A program made the position numbers and the translations under genes. Shown here one piece after another: positions 37,003 through 47,470 of a stretch of 64,000 nucleotides of DNA (position 1 is its first letter; every line of letters starts with the position of its first letter). The stretch comes from JAHECE01 sp963780675. Its GTDB lineage: Bacteria > Actinomycetota > Actinomycetes > Actinomycetales > JAHECE01. The notes beneath the pieces are model-generated. The model saw only the letters and a program-made list of their open reading frames with translations. It ran no database searches and was not told the DNA's origin. The stretch spans positions 1-64,000 of the forward strand of contig CAWACR010000003.1 in NCBI GenBank assembly GCA_963780675.1, in the 5' to 3' direction.

Positions 37003-38453
37003 GGCGCCGCCAGCGGGAGGGTGAGGGTCATGGTCAACCCGCCGCCCGGGGTGCGGGTCGGGGCGATCGCGGCGCCCATGGCTTCGGCGAAGCCCTGCGC
37101 GATGGCCAGGCCGAGCCCGACGTGCGCTTCCGCGGACCGGTCGTCCAGGCGCTGGAAGGGCACGAAGAGACGCGACCAGTCCTGCTCGGGCACCCCGGGC
37201 CCATGGTCCACGACCTCCAGGACGACGACGGCGCCCTGCACCGAGGCGCGGATCCGCACCGGCTGCCCGGGTGGGGAGTAGCGACGCGCGTTGTCGACGA
37301 CGTTCGCCACCACGCGCTCGAGCAGGCCCGGGTCGCTGAGCACCAGGGGGAGGTCGTCCGGGATCTCGATGGCGACGTCGGCCTCGCGCTCGTGGAGGAG
37401 CGCGCGGGCGACGACCTCGTCGACCGCGAGGGGAACCGCGCGGACCGCGAGCGAGCCGGTCTGCAGGCGGCTGAGGTCGAGGAGGTTCGCGATGAGCGCG
37501 TCGAGGCGGTCGGCGCCCTGCTCGATCGTGGCGAGCAGCTCGGCCTCCTCGGCGGGCGACCACTCGACGTCGTCGGCCCGCAGGCTGCTCACCGCGGCCT
37601 TGATGCCGGCGAGCGGCGTGCGCAGGTCGTGGCCGACGGCGGCCAGCAGGGCCGAACGCACCCGGTCGGCCGCGGCGAGGTCCCGCGCCCGGGCCGCCTC
37701 CTCCATGAGCTGCTGCGCCTCCCAGGCTCGGGCCGCCGCGGCGGCGAGGCGGGCCAGGAGGGCGCGGTCCTCCCCGAAGAGGGTCGGACCGTGCGCGACG
37801 AGGACCAGGCCCTCACCTGCGGGGACCGAGATGCTGGGCCGCCCCGAGCCCGCGGTGCCGGCGATCCCCAGCGGGGCACCCGGATCGTCGGCGCGCACCA
37901 GGGCGGCGGAATCCATGTGAAAGATGGCTCGGACCTCCTCGAGCACGTCGGCGAGGGTGAGGTCCGAGACGCGCTCGGCGGTGAATCGCGCGAGAAGGCC
38001 GGACTCGAAGCGGCTGCGCGCCGCGTCCGCCTGCTCCTTCGCCGCGAGGTGGACCACCACGCTCACGATCGCCGCCACCACGAGGAACACCACGAGTTCG
38101 ATGACGCTGTCCCGGCTCTCCACCGTGAGCGTGTGGAAGGGCGGGACGAAGAACCAGTTCGCGAGGAAGAAGGAGGCGGTCGCCGCGAGCACGCCGGGTC
38201 CGAGGCCGCCGACCGCCGCCGTGACGACGACGAGCAGCAGGTACAGCAGGAGGACGCTGCCCAGCGCCAGGTCCGGCCGGGCAGTGGACAGGATCGCGGT
38301 CTCCAACGGAGGGCCGACGACGGCGAGGGCCAGGCCGGTCCACCGACGGCGGGGCGACAGGCGCATCCCCGCCTGGGGGAGCTCTGCCCGGGGGCGTTCA
38401 GCCCCGGGCGGCTCGGCGCGGGGTGAGCCCGACGCCGGGGGCGCGTCCACCAT
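36999..38453 (-). CDS. kdpD: Short KdpD-like sensor histidine kinase
   Basis: 484 aa, versus about 850-900 for full KdpD. It begins directly with the DUF4118 four-helix membrane domain (SVLLLYLLLVVVTAAVGGLG, ASFFLANWFFVPPFHTLTVE, VIELVVFLVVAAIVSVVVHL), then a GAF-like region, HisKA (VGHDLRTPLAGIKAAVSSLR, phospho-His near residue 275) and HATPase (NVVDNARRYSPPG, GPGVPEQDWSRLFVPFQRLD, GLGLAIAQGFAEAMG). The N-terminal KdpD and Usp domains, which carry the c-di-AMP site in staphylococcal KdpD, are absent. ATG 38453 is 5 bases after the kimA stop, so kimA-kdpD-kdpE is one operon. Confidence 0.9.
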   Translation of the reverse strand: MVDAPPASGSPRAEPPGAERPRAELPQAGMRLSPRRRWTGLALAVVGPPLETAILSTARPDLALGSVLLLYLLLVVVTAAVGGLGPGVLAATASFFLANWFFVPPFHTLTVESRDSVIELVVFLVVAAIVSVVVHLAAKEQADAARSRFESGLLARFTAERVSDLTLADVLEEVRAIFHMDSAALVRADDPGAPLGIAGTAGSGRPSISVPAGEGLVLVAHGPTLFGEDRALLARLAAAAARAWEAQQLMEEAARARDLAAADRVRSALLAAVGHDLRTPLAGIKAAVSSLRADDVEWSPAEEAELLATIEQGADRLDALIANLLDLSRLQTGSLAVRAVPLAVDEVVARALLHEREADVAIEIPDDLPLVLSDPGLLERVVANVVDNARRYSPPGQPVRIRASVQGAVVVLEVVDHGPGVPEQDWSRLFVPFQRLDDRSAEAHVGLGLAIAQGFAEAMGAAIAPTRTPGGGLTMTLTLPLAAP

Positions 38454-38458
38454 GGTCC

Positions 38459-40552
38459 TCAGCGTGGCACACGCGCGGACGCAGACCGGGCAGACCGGGC
38501 GACGTCGCCGCCCGCCGTCGGTGGTGCCGCCTCCGCCGCCGTGTCCATCGCCGCGCCGGGCGAGGCGGATGGGAGCCCGCCGGGCGCCGTCGTCGTCCTC
38601 GACGTCTCTCCGGAGGTGTTCCGCGGCTCTCCAGAGGCGTTCCGGGGCTCCAGGACCCACGGGACCGACGTCACCATGACTCCGGGCTGGAAGAGGAGGC
38701 GCGTCTTCAGGCGCAGGGCGCTCTGGTTGTGCAGGGCGTGCTCCCACCAGTGGGCGACCACGTACTCGGGGACGAACACCACGACGATGTCGCGCGGGCC
38801 CTGGCGGCGCAGGCCGGCGATGTACTCCAGGGCAGGGCGGGTGATGTCGCGGTAGGGCGAGTCGAGAACCGTGAGGTCCACCGGGACGCCGCGGGAGTTC
38901 CAGTCCGCGACCAGGCGGTCCGTCTCCTCGGGGTTGGCGCGCACGGTGAGCGCTGTGAGGGTGGACGGGCGGGTGGCGCGGGCGAAGGCCAGGGCTCGCA
39001 GGGCCGGGGTGTGGAGCCGCGAGACCAGGACGATGCCGTGTACGCGGCTCGGCAGGGTGACGCCCTCGGGCGGCGGGGTGAGTTCGCCGTCGACGTGCTC
39101 GTAGTGCCGCTTCACTCCCATCATCAGCGCGTACAGCACCGGCATGGCGACGACGACGATCCACGCCCCGTGGGTGAACTTCGTGACCAGCACGATCACG
39201 AGGACGAGCGCCGTGACCGCCGCCCCCAGGCCGTTGATGAGGCGCGCCCGGACCATCGGGCGCCGGGCGGCGCGGCTGATCGCCAGGGGCAGGGCGCGCG
39301 TCCAGTGCCGCACCATGCCCGCCTGGCTGAGGGTGAACGAGACGAACACCCCGAGGATGTAGAGCTGGATGAGACGGCTGACGTCGGCGTCGAAGGCCAC
39401 GATGAGGACCCCGGCCAGGATCGACAGGATGACGATCCCGTTGCTGAACACGAGCCGGTCGCCGCGGCGGGCGAACTGCCGGGGCAGGTAGCCGTCATGG
39501 CCGAGGATCGAGGCGAGGATCGGGAACCCGTTGAACGCGGTGTTCGCGGCGAGCACGAGGATCGCGGCGGTGAAGGCCTGCACCACGTAGAAGCCGACGC
39601 TGTCGTTGCCGAAGACGGCGGCCGAGAGCTGGGCGATCACCGTCCGCTGCGTGTAGCCGGCAGGGGCGCCGACGAGTTGCTCCGCCCCGTGCGCCACGTG
39701 GACCTGGGCGATCATCGCGAGCGCGGTGATGCCGACGAACATCGTGACGGTGAGCCCGCCCATGACGGCCAGCGTCGAGGCGGCGTTCTTGCTCTTGGGG
39801 TGCCGGAAGGAGGGGACACCGTTGCTGACCGCCTCGACGCCGGTCAGCGCCGTGCACCCGGACGCGAAGGAGCGCAGCACGATGCCGATCACCAGCAGCG
39901 GGGCGAGCGTCTCGGGGCCCTCGATGCCGATGGCGGCCGACTCGGCCACCGGGGCGTCGCCGCTCACGGCCTGGAGCAGGCCGAGGCCGATCATGGCGAA
40001 GACGCAGACGACGAAGCCGTAGGTGGGGATCGCGAAGACCGTGCCCGACTCCTTGATCCCTCGCAGGTTCATCACCGCGAGCAGCCCGACCAGGCCGAGC
40101 GAGATCCCGACCGCGTACGGGGCGAGCGCCGGCGCCGCCGACACGATGTTCGCCACGCCCGCCGCGACCGACACGGCGACGGTGAGGACGTAGTCGACCA
40201 GGAGCGCGCTCGCGGCGACGAGCGCCGGGCGCGCACCGAGGTTGGCGTGGCTCACCGCGTACGCGCCGCCGCCGTTGGGGTAGGCGTAGCAGGTCTGGCG
40301 GTAGGAGGCGACGACGACGACGAGGAGGACGACGACGGCGGCCGCCACCACGGGGGTCAGGTGGAGGAGCGCGAAGCCCCCGACGCTGAGCATGAGCAGG
40401 ATCTCCTCGGTGGCGTAGGCGTTCGAGGAGAGCGGGTCGGAGCAGAACACCGGGAGCGCGATGCGCTTGGGCAGGAGGGTCTCGCCCATGTGCTCGTTGC
40501 GGAGCGGGGTGCCGACGAGGATCCGCTTCGGCAACGTGAAGACGTTGGTCAC
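38459..40552 (-). CDS. kimA: KimA-like APC-superfamily potassium importer
   Basis: 697-aa membrane protein with about 12 helices and a soluble C-terminal domain. PKRILVGTPLRNEHMGE, ALPVFCSDPLSSNAYATEEI, VVVVASYRQTCYAYPNGGGA and AVSHANLGARPALVAASALL align well with Bacillus KimA (formerly YdaO) N-terminal sequence, as does the LLVDYVLTVAVSVAAGVANI helix. KimA is a high-affinity K+/H+ symporter inhibited by c-di-AMP. The KdpDE neighbours and divergent kup support a potassium role. GTG 40552 chosen by alignment to KimA, with no strong ribosome site. The C-terminal 60 residues are disordered (Thr/Ala/Pro). Confidence 0.82.
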   Translation of the reverse strand: MTNVFTLPKRILVGTPLRNEHMGETLLPKRIALPVFCSDPLSSNAYATEEILLMLSVGGFALLHLTPVVAAAVVVLLVVVVASYRQTCYAYPNGGGAYAVSHANLGARPALVAASALLVDYVLTVAVSVAAGVANIVSAAPALAPYAVGISLGLVGLLAVMNLRGIKESGTVFAIPTYGFVVCVFAMIGLGLLQAVSGDAPVAESAAIGIEGPETLAPLLVIGIVLRSFASGCTALTGVEAVSNGVPSFRHPKSKNAASTLAVMGGLTVTMFVGITALAMIAQVHVAHGAEQLVGAPAGYTQRTVIAQLSAAVFGNDSVGFYVVQAFTAAILVLAANTAFNGFPILASILGHDGYLPRQFARRGDRLVFSNGIVILSILAGVLIVAFDADVSRLIQLYILGVFVSFTLSQAGMVRHWTRALPLAISRAARRPMVRARLINGLGAAVTALVLVIVLVTKFTHGAWIVVVAMPVLYALMMGVKRHYEHVDGELTPPPEGVTLPSRVHGIVLVSRLHTPALRALAFARATRPSTLTALTVRANPEETDRLVADWNSRGVPVDLTVLDSPYRDITRPALEYIAGLRRQGPRDIVVVFVPEYVVAHWWEHALHNQSALRLKTRLLFQPGVMVTSVPWVLEPRNASGEPRNTSGETSRTTTAPGGLPSASPGAAMDTAAEAAPPTAGGDVARSARSASARVPR

Positions 40553-40688
40553 ATTGCCAGTGAACGTCCGCCGCCGGGCGCGTCGGCCGGGGTCTTGACG
40601 GGGCCCATACGCGGGGATCGACGATCTTGACGGATCCTTGACGCCGCACTCCCGAACGCCCTCCGTGCGAGGGTGGCACGATGCCCGA

Positions 40689-42611
40689 ATGGGCGCACAG
40701 GTCGAGGACACCCGGACCGACCTCCGGGCCATCCGGCACGGCAAGGGCGTGGCGCTCGCGCTGAGCGCGATCGGCATCGTCTTCGGCGACATCGGCACCA
40801 GCCCGCTGTACGCGATGCACGCCGCCTTCGGCCCCGAGGGCAACGTGGAGCCGACCCGCGTCAACGTGTTCGGGATCATCTCGCTGGTCATCTGGTCGAT
40901 CACGATCATCGTCTCGCTGAAATACGTCGCCCTGGCCATGCGTGCGGACAACGACGGCGAGGGCGGCATCTTGGCCCTGGTCGCCCTGCTGCGGGGCAAG
41001 GTCGGGAGCAACCGCAAGACGCTGGCCACCGTGATGATGCTCGGGATGGTCGGCGCGGCGCTGTTCTACGGCGACAGCGTCATCACCCCGGCGATCTCGG
41101 TGATGTCCGCCATCGAGGGCCTCGGCGTGGTCAACCCGTCCCTGGAACACCTCGTGGTGCCGATCTCCATCGCCATCCTGACCGTGCTCTTCGTGATCCA
41201 GCGGTGGGGAACCGAGGCTGTCGGCAAGGCGTTCGGGCCCGTCATGGTCGTGTGGTTCCTGACGTTGGCCGTCCTCGGGGTGCCACACATCGTCGCGAAC
41301 CCCGAGATCCTCCAGGCCGTCTCGCCGACGTACGCGCTGACCTTCGTCGTCGAGAACCCGCTGACGGCGTTCGTCGCGCTCGGCGCCGTCGTCCTGACCA
41401 TCACGGGGGCCGAGGCCCTCTATGCGGACATGGGCCACTTCGGGGCCGGCGCCATCCGCCGGTCGTGGTGGGTGGTCGTGTTCCCCGCGCTCGCGCTCAA
41501 CTACTTCGGGCAGGGCGCGCTGATCCTGGACGACCCGACCACCGTCACCAACCCGTTCTTCAACCTCGCCCCCGCCGGCCTGCGGCTACCGCTGGTGATC
41601 CTCGCGACGCTGGCCACCGTCATCGCGTCGCAGGCTGTCATCTCGGGGGCCTACTCGGTGTCGCGGCAGGCCGTGCGCCTGGGCATGCTGCCGCGCCTGA
41701 CCGTGCGGCACACCTCCCGCGAGGAGGGCGGCCAGATCTACCTGCCGGTCGTGAACTGGATCCTGTTCATCGGCGTCATCGTCCTCATCGCGGCCTTCGG
41801 CAGCTCGGGCCGGCTCGCCAGCGCGTACGGCCTCGCCGTCACGGGCACGCTCTTGCTCACCAGCGCCCTCTTCCTGCTCCTGGCGCGGCGGGTGTGGCAG
41901 GTGGCGGCGTGGAAGATCGTCGTGTTCGTGGTGCTGGTCGTGACGCTCGAGGGCGCGTTCTTCGCGGCGAACCTCACCAAGGTGGTCACCGGCGGTTGGC
42001 TGCCGGTGCTGATCGCCCTCGTCGTCGTCACCCTCATGCTCACCTGGCGCCAGGGCTCGGAGGTGCTCCACCACGAGGAGCGGCAGCTCGAGGGGCCGCT
42101 GGAGCTGTTCGTGAAGATCGTGCGGGACGGGCGGGTGCCGCGGGTGCCCGGCGTGTCGGTGTACCCGCACCCGAACAGCACGACGGTGCCGGTGGCCCTG
42201 CGCCAGAACGTGGACTTCAACCAGGTGGTGCACGAGCACGTGGTGCTCGTGCAGATCGTCAACGAGAACGTGCCGCACATCCGGCACGTCGACCGGGTGA
42301 CGGTCACTGACCTGGGTGACCCGACCGACGGGATCGTCCACGTGGCCGTGCACGTCGGGTTCACCGACAGCCAGGACGTCCCCAAGGGCCTCGCCCTGGC
42401 GATCGGCAAGACCCCCGAGCTGGACTTCACCCTCGACGAGGCGCACTACTTCCTGTCGGTCCTCACCGTGCACGCGACCGGTCCGAGGGGCCTGAAGACC
42501 TGGCGCAAGCGGTTGTACGCGTGGATGTACCACGTGGCGGCCAACCGCACCGAGGTCTTCCACCTGCCCCCCGAGCGCACCGTGATCATGGGCGCCCACA
42601 TCGACCTCTGA
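40689..42611 (+). CDS. kup: Kup-family low-affinity potassium transporter
   Basis: 640-aa K+/H+ symporter in the cytoplasmic membrane. ALSAIGIVFGDIGTSPLYAM (family N-terminus with GDIGTSPLY), VSLKYVALAMRADNDGEGGI, ALFYGDSVITPAISVMSAIE, EALYADMGHFGAGAIRRSWW, ALNYFGQGALIL and the cytosolic C-terminal domain (FVKIVRDGRVPRVPGVSVYP, LSVLTVHATGPRGLKTWRKR) are all present. ATG 40689 is chosen by the short lead before the first helix; GAGGGTGG lies about 17 bases upstream, so a slightly different start is possible. It is divergent from kimA-kdpDE across a 136-base shared promoter region containing two TTGACG-like boxes. Confidence 0.95.
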   Translation: MGAQVEDTRTDLRAIRHGKGVALALSAIGIVFGDIGTSPLYAMHAAFGPEGNVEPTRVNVFGIISLVIWSITIIVSLKYVALAMRADNDGEGGILALVALLRGKVGSNRKTLATVMMLGMVGAALFYGDSVITPAISVMSAIEGLGVVNPSLEHLVVPISIAILTVLFVIQRWGTEAVGKAFGPVMVVWFLTLAVLGVPHIVANPEILQAVSPTYALTFVVENPLTAFVALGAVVLTITGAEALYADMGHFGAGAIRRSWWVVVFPALALNYFGQGALILDDPTTVTNPFFNLAPAGLRLPLVILATLATVIASQAVISGAYSVSRQAVRLGMLPRLTVRHTSREEGGQIYLPVVNWILFIGVIVLIAAFGSSGRLASAYGLAVTGTLLLTSALFLLLARRVWQVAAWKIVVFVVLVVTLEGAFFAANLTKVVTGGWLPVLIALVVVTLMLTWRQGSEVLHHEERQLEGPLELFVKIVRDGRVPRVPGVSVYPHPNSTTVPVALRQNVDFNQVVHEHVVLVQIVNENVPHIRHVDRVTVTDLGDPTDGIVHVAVHVGFTDSQDVPKGLALAIGKTPELDFTLDEAHYFLSVLTVHATGPRGLKTWRKRLYAWMYHVAANRTEVFHLPPERTVIMGAHIDL

Positions 42612-42721
42612 CCCCGGATCCGCGGGGCCTCGCGGTCGGTGCATCACACGAGACGCCACCCGGTCTCCCGCACCGATGTAAGCGTTTTGACTCCCGCGCC
42701 CGCGATGGTCCACCATTTCCC

Positions 42722-42764
42722 CAGATGGTGCGCGCCGCTTGCCCCCCCTGCGCTGCGCGCACCA
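42722..42764. terminator. Inverted repeat after kup
   Basis: GATGGTGCGCGC (42722-42733) pairs exactly with GCGCGCACCATC (42753-42764); loop of 19 bases. It lies in the 274-base gap between kup and the helicase-like gene. No other structure seen there. Confidence 0.55.
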
Positions 42765-42885
42765 TCACTCACGTCCGGGCCGGGCCCGCCCGTCGCGGCG
42801 GCCGCGGCCCCCACAGTCCCGCCCCGTCACCCCGCGGGCGGCGGGCCTCCAGCAGGGGCCCGTGCGGCTCGGTTAGCGTGGTCAG

Positions 42886-45800
42886 GTGAACCCTCCCGTC
42901 CGCTTCGGCCGTGCCGCCGCGTCGCGCCCCTCCTCGCGCGCCGACGAACCGTCGCGCGAGACCCCGGCCCTTCCCCCGAGTCCTGCCGCGCCGTCCGGCG
43001 TCGAGCCCGGTCCGGAGGCGCCGTCCGTCCCCGCCGCGTCGCCGTTGACCGACCGCCAGCGCCGCGTGGGCGAGGCGATCGACACCTGGCGCGCAGGCCT
43101 CCTCGAGCTCGGCGGGGAGAGCGCGCTCGCCGACATCAGCCTCCTCGGCACCGCCGCGATCGACCTCACCTCCGCGCATCCCTCCGGCATCGCCCAGCTC
43201 TTCGCGGGCCGCACCACGCTCCTGTCGAACCTCGTCCGGGAGGGTGCCTCGCTGTCCCAGGCGCGCCGCCGGGCCCGCACCGTCCTGGCGCGCGCCGACG
43301 AGCTCGCCCAGCGCTACGGCGTCGCCCCCACCTACCTCGCGATCGGGATCGGGACCTGGACCACCCTGGAGCCCGCCCCCGGAGGCGCCTCCGAGGCGGT
43401 CGAGTACGCCGGCGACGCCGGCGCCCCTCCGGTGCCCGGGGCGCCGGCGGCTGCCGCGGAGCCGGGAGAGACGCCCGTCGCCCTGCCGCCGGACTCACCG
43501 CTCCCGGCGCCCGGCTCCGCACCCGTCGTCGTGCGCACCGTCCGCGCCCCCCTCCTCCTGCGCCCCGTGCGTCTGACGGCGCGCACGGAGTCCGACATCG
43601 ACGTCGTCCTGGAGCCCTCCGTCGAGGTCAACCCCGTGCTCCTGAGGGCGCTGCGCGCGGTCGGGATCGACATCGACGGCGCGGCGCTCGCCCGCGAGAC
43701 GATCACCGAGCACGGCTTCTCGCCGCGCACCGTGCTGGCTCGCCTGCGGGACGTCGGCGAGCGGGCGCTCACGGACTTCCAGTTCGCGGACCACCTCGTC
43801 CTCGGTCCGTTCGTCCACCCCGGGCAGGTCCTGGTCGAGGACCTCGAGAGCCGCCGCCTCGAGATCGCGGAGCACGACGTGGTCGCCGCCCTCGCCGGCG
43901 ACCCGGGCGCCGTCGCCGCCGTGCGCCGGCCCCTGCCGCCCTTCGTGCCGGGCGACCGCGCCCCCGATGCCGAACGCGGCGTCGGGGACCTCGACCCGAG
44001 CCAGCAGCACGCGATCGACGCCGTCGCGACCGGCGGGCACGTCTTCATCGACGCCCCGCCGGGAGCCGACGCCGCCGCCACGGTGGCGGGGATCCTCGCC
44101 GACGCCGCGGCGTCGGGGCGCCACGCGCTCTACGTCTCCGGGACGCGCCGCGCGGCCCAGGGGCTCAGCGAGGCGATGCACGCGGTCGGCCTCGGCGAGC
44201 TGCTCCTCGACCTCAGCGCCGACTCGCGCTGGCGGAGCCGCGCGGGCGCGCGCCTTGCTGCCGGTGCCCGGGTGGTGGCGCCGGAGATCGACGACGTCGC
44301 CGTGCGCCGCATGCGAGCCGAGCTCGTCGACGCGCGGGCGCGACTGTTCGCCTACATGGCCGCGCTCAACACGCACCGCGAGCCGTGGGGCGTCTCCGCC
44401 CACGACGCGCTCCAGTCGCTGGCGGCGCTGACCTCGGCACGGGTGAGCCCGCGCACGCGGGTCCGGCTCGACGCCCCCACGCTGCGGTCGCTGCGCGGCG
44501 AGCGGCGCGAGGAGGTGCGAGCGGAGCTCGAGCGGGCGGCAGGGCTCGGCGCGTTCGAGGTCCGGCCCGCCGACACGCCCTGGTACGGCGCGGCGATCAC
44601 CGACGCCGCCACCGCCGACGCGAGCGCCGAGCGGGTGGCCCGCCTCTCCGAGCGCACGCTGCCCCATCTCCGGCGCACGATCGCCGACGCCGCAGGTCAG
44701 ACGGGCCTGGAGCGTGCCCAGAGCCTGCGGGAGTGGGGCGAGCAGCTGACCATGCTCGACGGCGTGCGCGAGGCGCTCGACGTCTTCCAGCCCGTGGTCT
44801 TCGAGCGCTCGGCGGCGGACCTGGTCGCGGCGACCGCGACGCGGCAGTGGCGCACCGAGCAGGGCGTCCAGATGCGCTGGCGCGTGCGCCGGCGCCTGCG
44901 ACGCCAGGCGAAGGACATGGTGCGCCCCGGCCGCGCGGTGGCCGACCTGCACACCGCGCTGGTCCACGTCCAGCAGCAGCGCGAGGTCTGGCGGCGCCAC
45001 TGCACCGCCGGCGGCTGGCCGCGGCTCCCCGAGGGCCTCGCCCAGAGCCAGGCCGAGTACGACGCCGTCGCGGCGGACGTCCGCGCGCTCGAGTCCGTGC
45101 TGGCCACCACGGTGGGCGGCGGTCGCCTCTTCGAGGCCCCGATCACCGACGTCGAGGCCCGCTTCCGGCGGCTCGCGGCGGACGCGGGTGCGCTCGAGTC
45201 GCTGCCCGAGCGCACCAAGGCCGTCGACCGGCTGCGGGCCCTGGGCCTCGGTGACCTCGTGGAGGACCTCGCCGAGCGGCGGGTCCCGGGCGAGATGGTC
45301 GGGCCCGAGCTCGAGCTCTCCTGGTGGACCTCGGTGTTCGAGGAGATCCTGCGGGCCGACCCGGCTCTGGCCGGGTACGACGGCGCCACGCTCGGCGCGC
45401 TCGCGGACCACCTCCGCGAGCTCGACGCCGCTCAGGTCGAGAGCCTGCCCGGCCCGGTGCTCGGCGCCGTCGTCGAGCAGCTCCGGCGGGCGCTCCGGGA
45501 CCACCGGGGCGCGGCCGAGGTACTCGAGGATCTCGCCGCCGAGCGCGTCCGCGACCTGCGCGAGGCGGTCGGCCGGCTCGGCCGGCTCGCCGGGGCCTTG
45601 CGCCCGTGCTGGCTGGTCGCGCCGATGCAGGTGCCCCAGCTCCTCGCGCCGGACCAGGCGGTGGACCTCGTGGTGCTCGACGCCGCCCAGCACCTGCCCG
45701 TGGAGCAGGCCGTCTCGGCGATCTCCCGCGCCCGCCAGGTGGTCATCGTGGGGGACTCCCGGCGCGCCGCGCTCAACGCCCCCGGAGCCCCGCTCGGGAT

Positions 45801-47224
45801 CGTCGACGCGCTGGCCGAGGTCCTGCCGCGGGTCACCCTCGCTGCCGACCGCGTGGTCCGCGAGCCCGCGCTCATGGCCTTCCTCGGCGAGCACGGCTAC
45901 GCGGAGGTCATCCACGCGGTGCCGACGCCGGCCACCCGTCCGTGCGTGCGGCTCGACGTCGTCGAGGGCTTCGGGCTGCCGCTGTCCGGCTCCGACCTCG
46001 TGGAGAGCCCGCAGACCGAGGTGGACCACGTGGTCGACCTCGTGGTGGACCACGCCCTCAGCAGGCCCGACGAGAGCCTCGTGGTCCTCACCCTCTCGCT
46101 CCGGCACGCCGACCGCGTCCGCGAGGCGGTCCGTTCCGCCGTCGCCGACAGCCCCGCTGTGCGCGACTTCTTCGCGACCGACCGGCCGGAGCCGTTCGCC
46201 GTGCTCGAGCTCGACTCCGCGGCGGGTGTACGGCGCGATGCGGTCGTGCTGTCCCTCGGCCTGGGGAAGACCCCCCACGGTCGGGTCATGCACCGCTTCG
46301 GCAGGGTGAGCGACCCCGACGGCGCAGGCCTGCTCATCGACGCGATCGACGCCTGCCGGCGCCGCCTCACCGTGGTGAGCTGCTTCGCGCCGTCCGATCT
46401 GGACCGCGGGCGTCTGCGCACGCCCGGCCCCGCGCTGCTCGCCGACCTCCTCGAGGCGGCCGAGGCGGGGCGCGCTCCCGGCGACGGTCCCGGAGGAGGG
46501 CGAACCGGACCGGCTCCTCGTCGACCTCGCCGAGCGGCTGTGGCAGCTGGGGCTCACCGTCGCACCGCGGTACGGGGTGCCGGGCGGAGTGCGGATCCCG
46601 CTCGTCATCGGCCACCCGGAACTGCCCGACGACCTCCTTCTCGCCGTCCTCACCGACGACGCCGACTACGTCAGCGAGCCGTGCCTGCGCATCCGCGACC
46701 GGCACGACGTGCAGCGTCTCGTCGACCGTGGCTGGGGCGTGCACATGGCGTTCTCGACCGCCGTCTTCATGGACCCGCAGGGCGAGGCGCGGCAGATCCT
46801 CGCGACGGTCCTCGATCTCCTCGCTGCCCGGCGAGCGCAGCAGGCCGATCACGGCCCGACGCCGGCTGCCGTGCCGGTCGCGTGGGAGGCGCCCGAGGGC
46901 GCCGAGGACGACGACGCCGTGGCCGAGGAAGCCGGCGACGCGGCGCCCGAGGCGTCGCTGACACCGGAGCCGGAGACCGCGTTGCAGGAGCCCGAGACCC
47001 AGCCCGCCGAGGCTCCCGTCCGCCCCGACGTGACGCCGGGGCTGCCGATCACGAGCTACAGCGCCGATGACCTGGACGCCCTCGCGACGTGGATCGTCGC
47101 CACCGACGAGCAGGCCGGGCCGGAACACCTGGCCGAACGGCTGCGCGAGGAACTCGGTGTGGTGCGTCGGAGCGCCCGGGCGGACGCCCTGATCGCGTCG
47201 GTCATCGCCCGGGTGGCGCCGTGA
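42886..47224 (+). pseudogene. Degenerate SF1-helicase-like protein, frameshifted near 46480
   Basis: About 1,445 aa if the frame is repaired. The N-terminal third (RQRRVGEAIDTWRAGLLELG...) resembles the leader domains of large actinobacterial AAA/helicase proteins. LDPSQQHAIDAVATGGHVFI leads into IDAPPGADAAATVAGILAD, which sits exactly where SF1 helicases have GPPGTGKT but lacks the Lys and Ser/Thr. The later DLVVLDAAQHLPVEQAVSAI replaces VDEASQ, and QVVIVGDSRRAAL is motif III. So ATP hydrolysis is doubtful and a scaffold or DNA-binding role is inferred. The frame changes between APGDGPGGG and VPEEGEPDRLLVDLAERLWQ. GTG 42886 has no ribosome site and may be leaderless. The stop overlaps the next gene (GTGA). 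Confidence 0.6.
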
Positions 47225-47406
47225 GCGAGGAGGGCACGGCCGACCTGTCGACACCGGCACCCGCGACCGCCCGGGTCGCCCCGGAGCCGGTCCTGCCGGT
47301 CAGAGCAGCAGAGGACACCGACAGGGCGTGGGGCGGCGCCTGGCGCGAGAGCGACGACTCGAACGACGAGCGCCTGTTGAGGGACAAGCCCCCGCACTGG
47401 TCCTGA
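47221..47406 (+). CDS. 61-aa partner of the helicase-like protein
   Basis: VSEEGTADLSTPAPATARVA then TDRAWGGAWRESDDSNDERL and LRDKPPHWS. Acidic, disordered start and a conserved-looking end with DDSNDERLLRDKPPHW. GTG 47221 overlaps the upstream stop by 4 bases, so the two proteins are made together. I recall similar short proteins behind this helicase-like gene in related bacteria but cannot name a family. No membrane segment. Confidence 0.6.
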   Translation: MSEEGTADLSTPAPATARVAPEPVLPVRAAEDTDRAWGGAWRESDDSNDERLLRDKPPHWS

Positions 47407-47470
47407 GCCCCGACCCCCACCATCTCGCTCAGCGACATACGGGCGCATCCCCCGGTGGCCGGGGGCCGGG

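Noticed and set aside
38423..40630. 735-codon plus-strand frame opposite kimA
   Set aside because: Shadow of the KimA gene; real membrane protein is on the minus strand.
43495..46653. 1052-codon minus-strand frame opposite the helicase-like gene
   Set aside because: Antisense shadow, rich in Arg/Gly/Glu/His with no domain.
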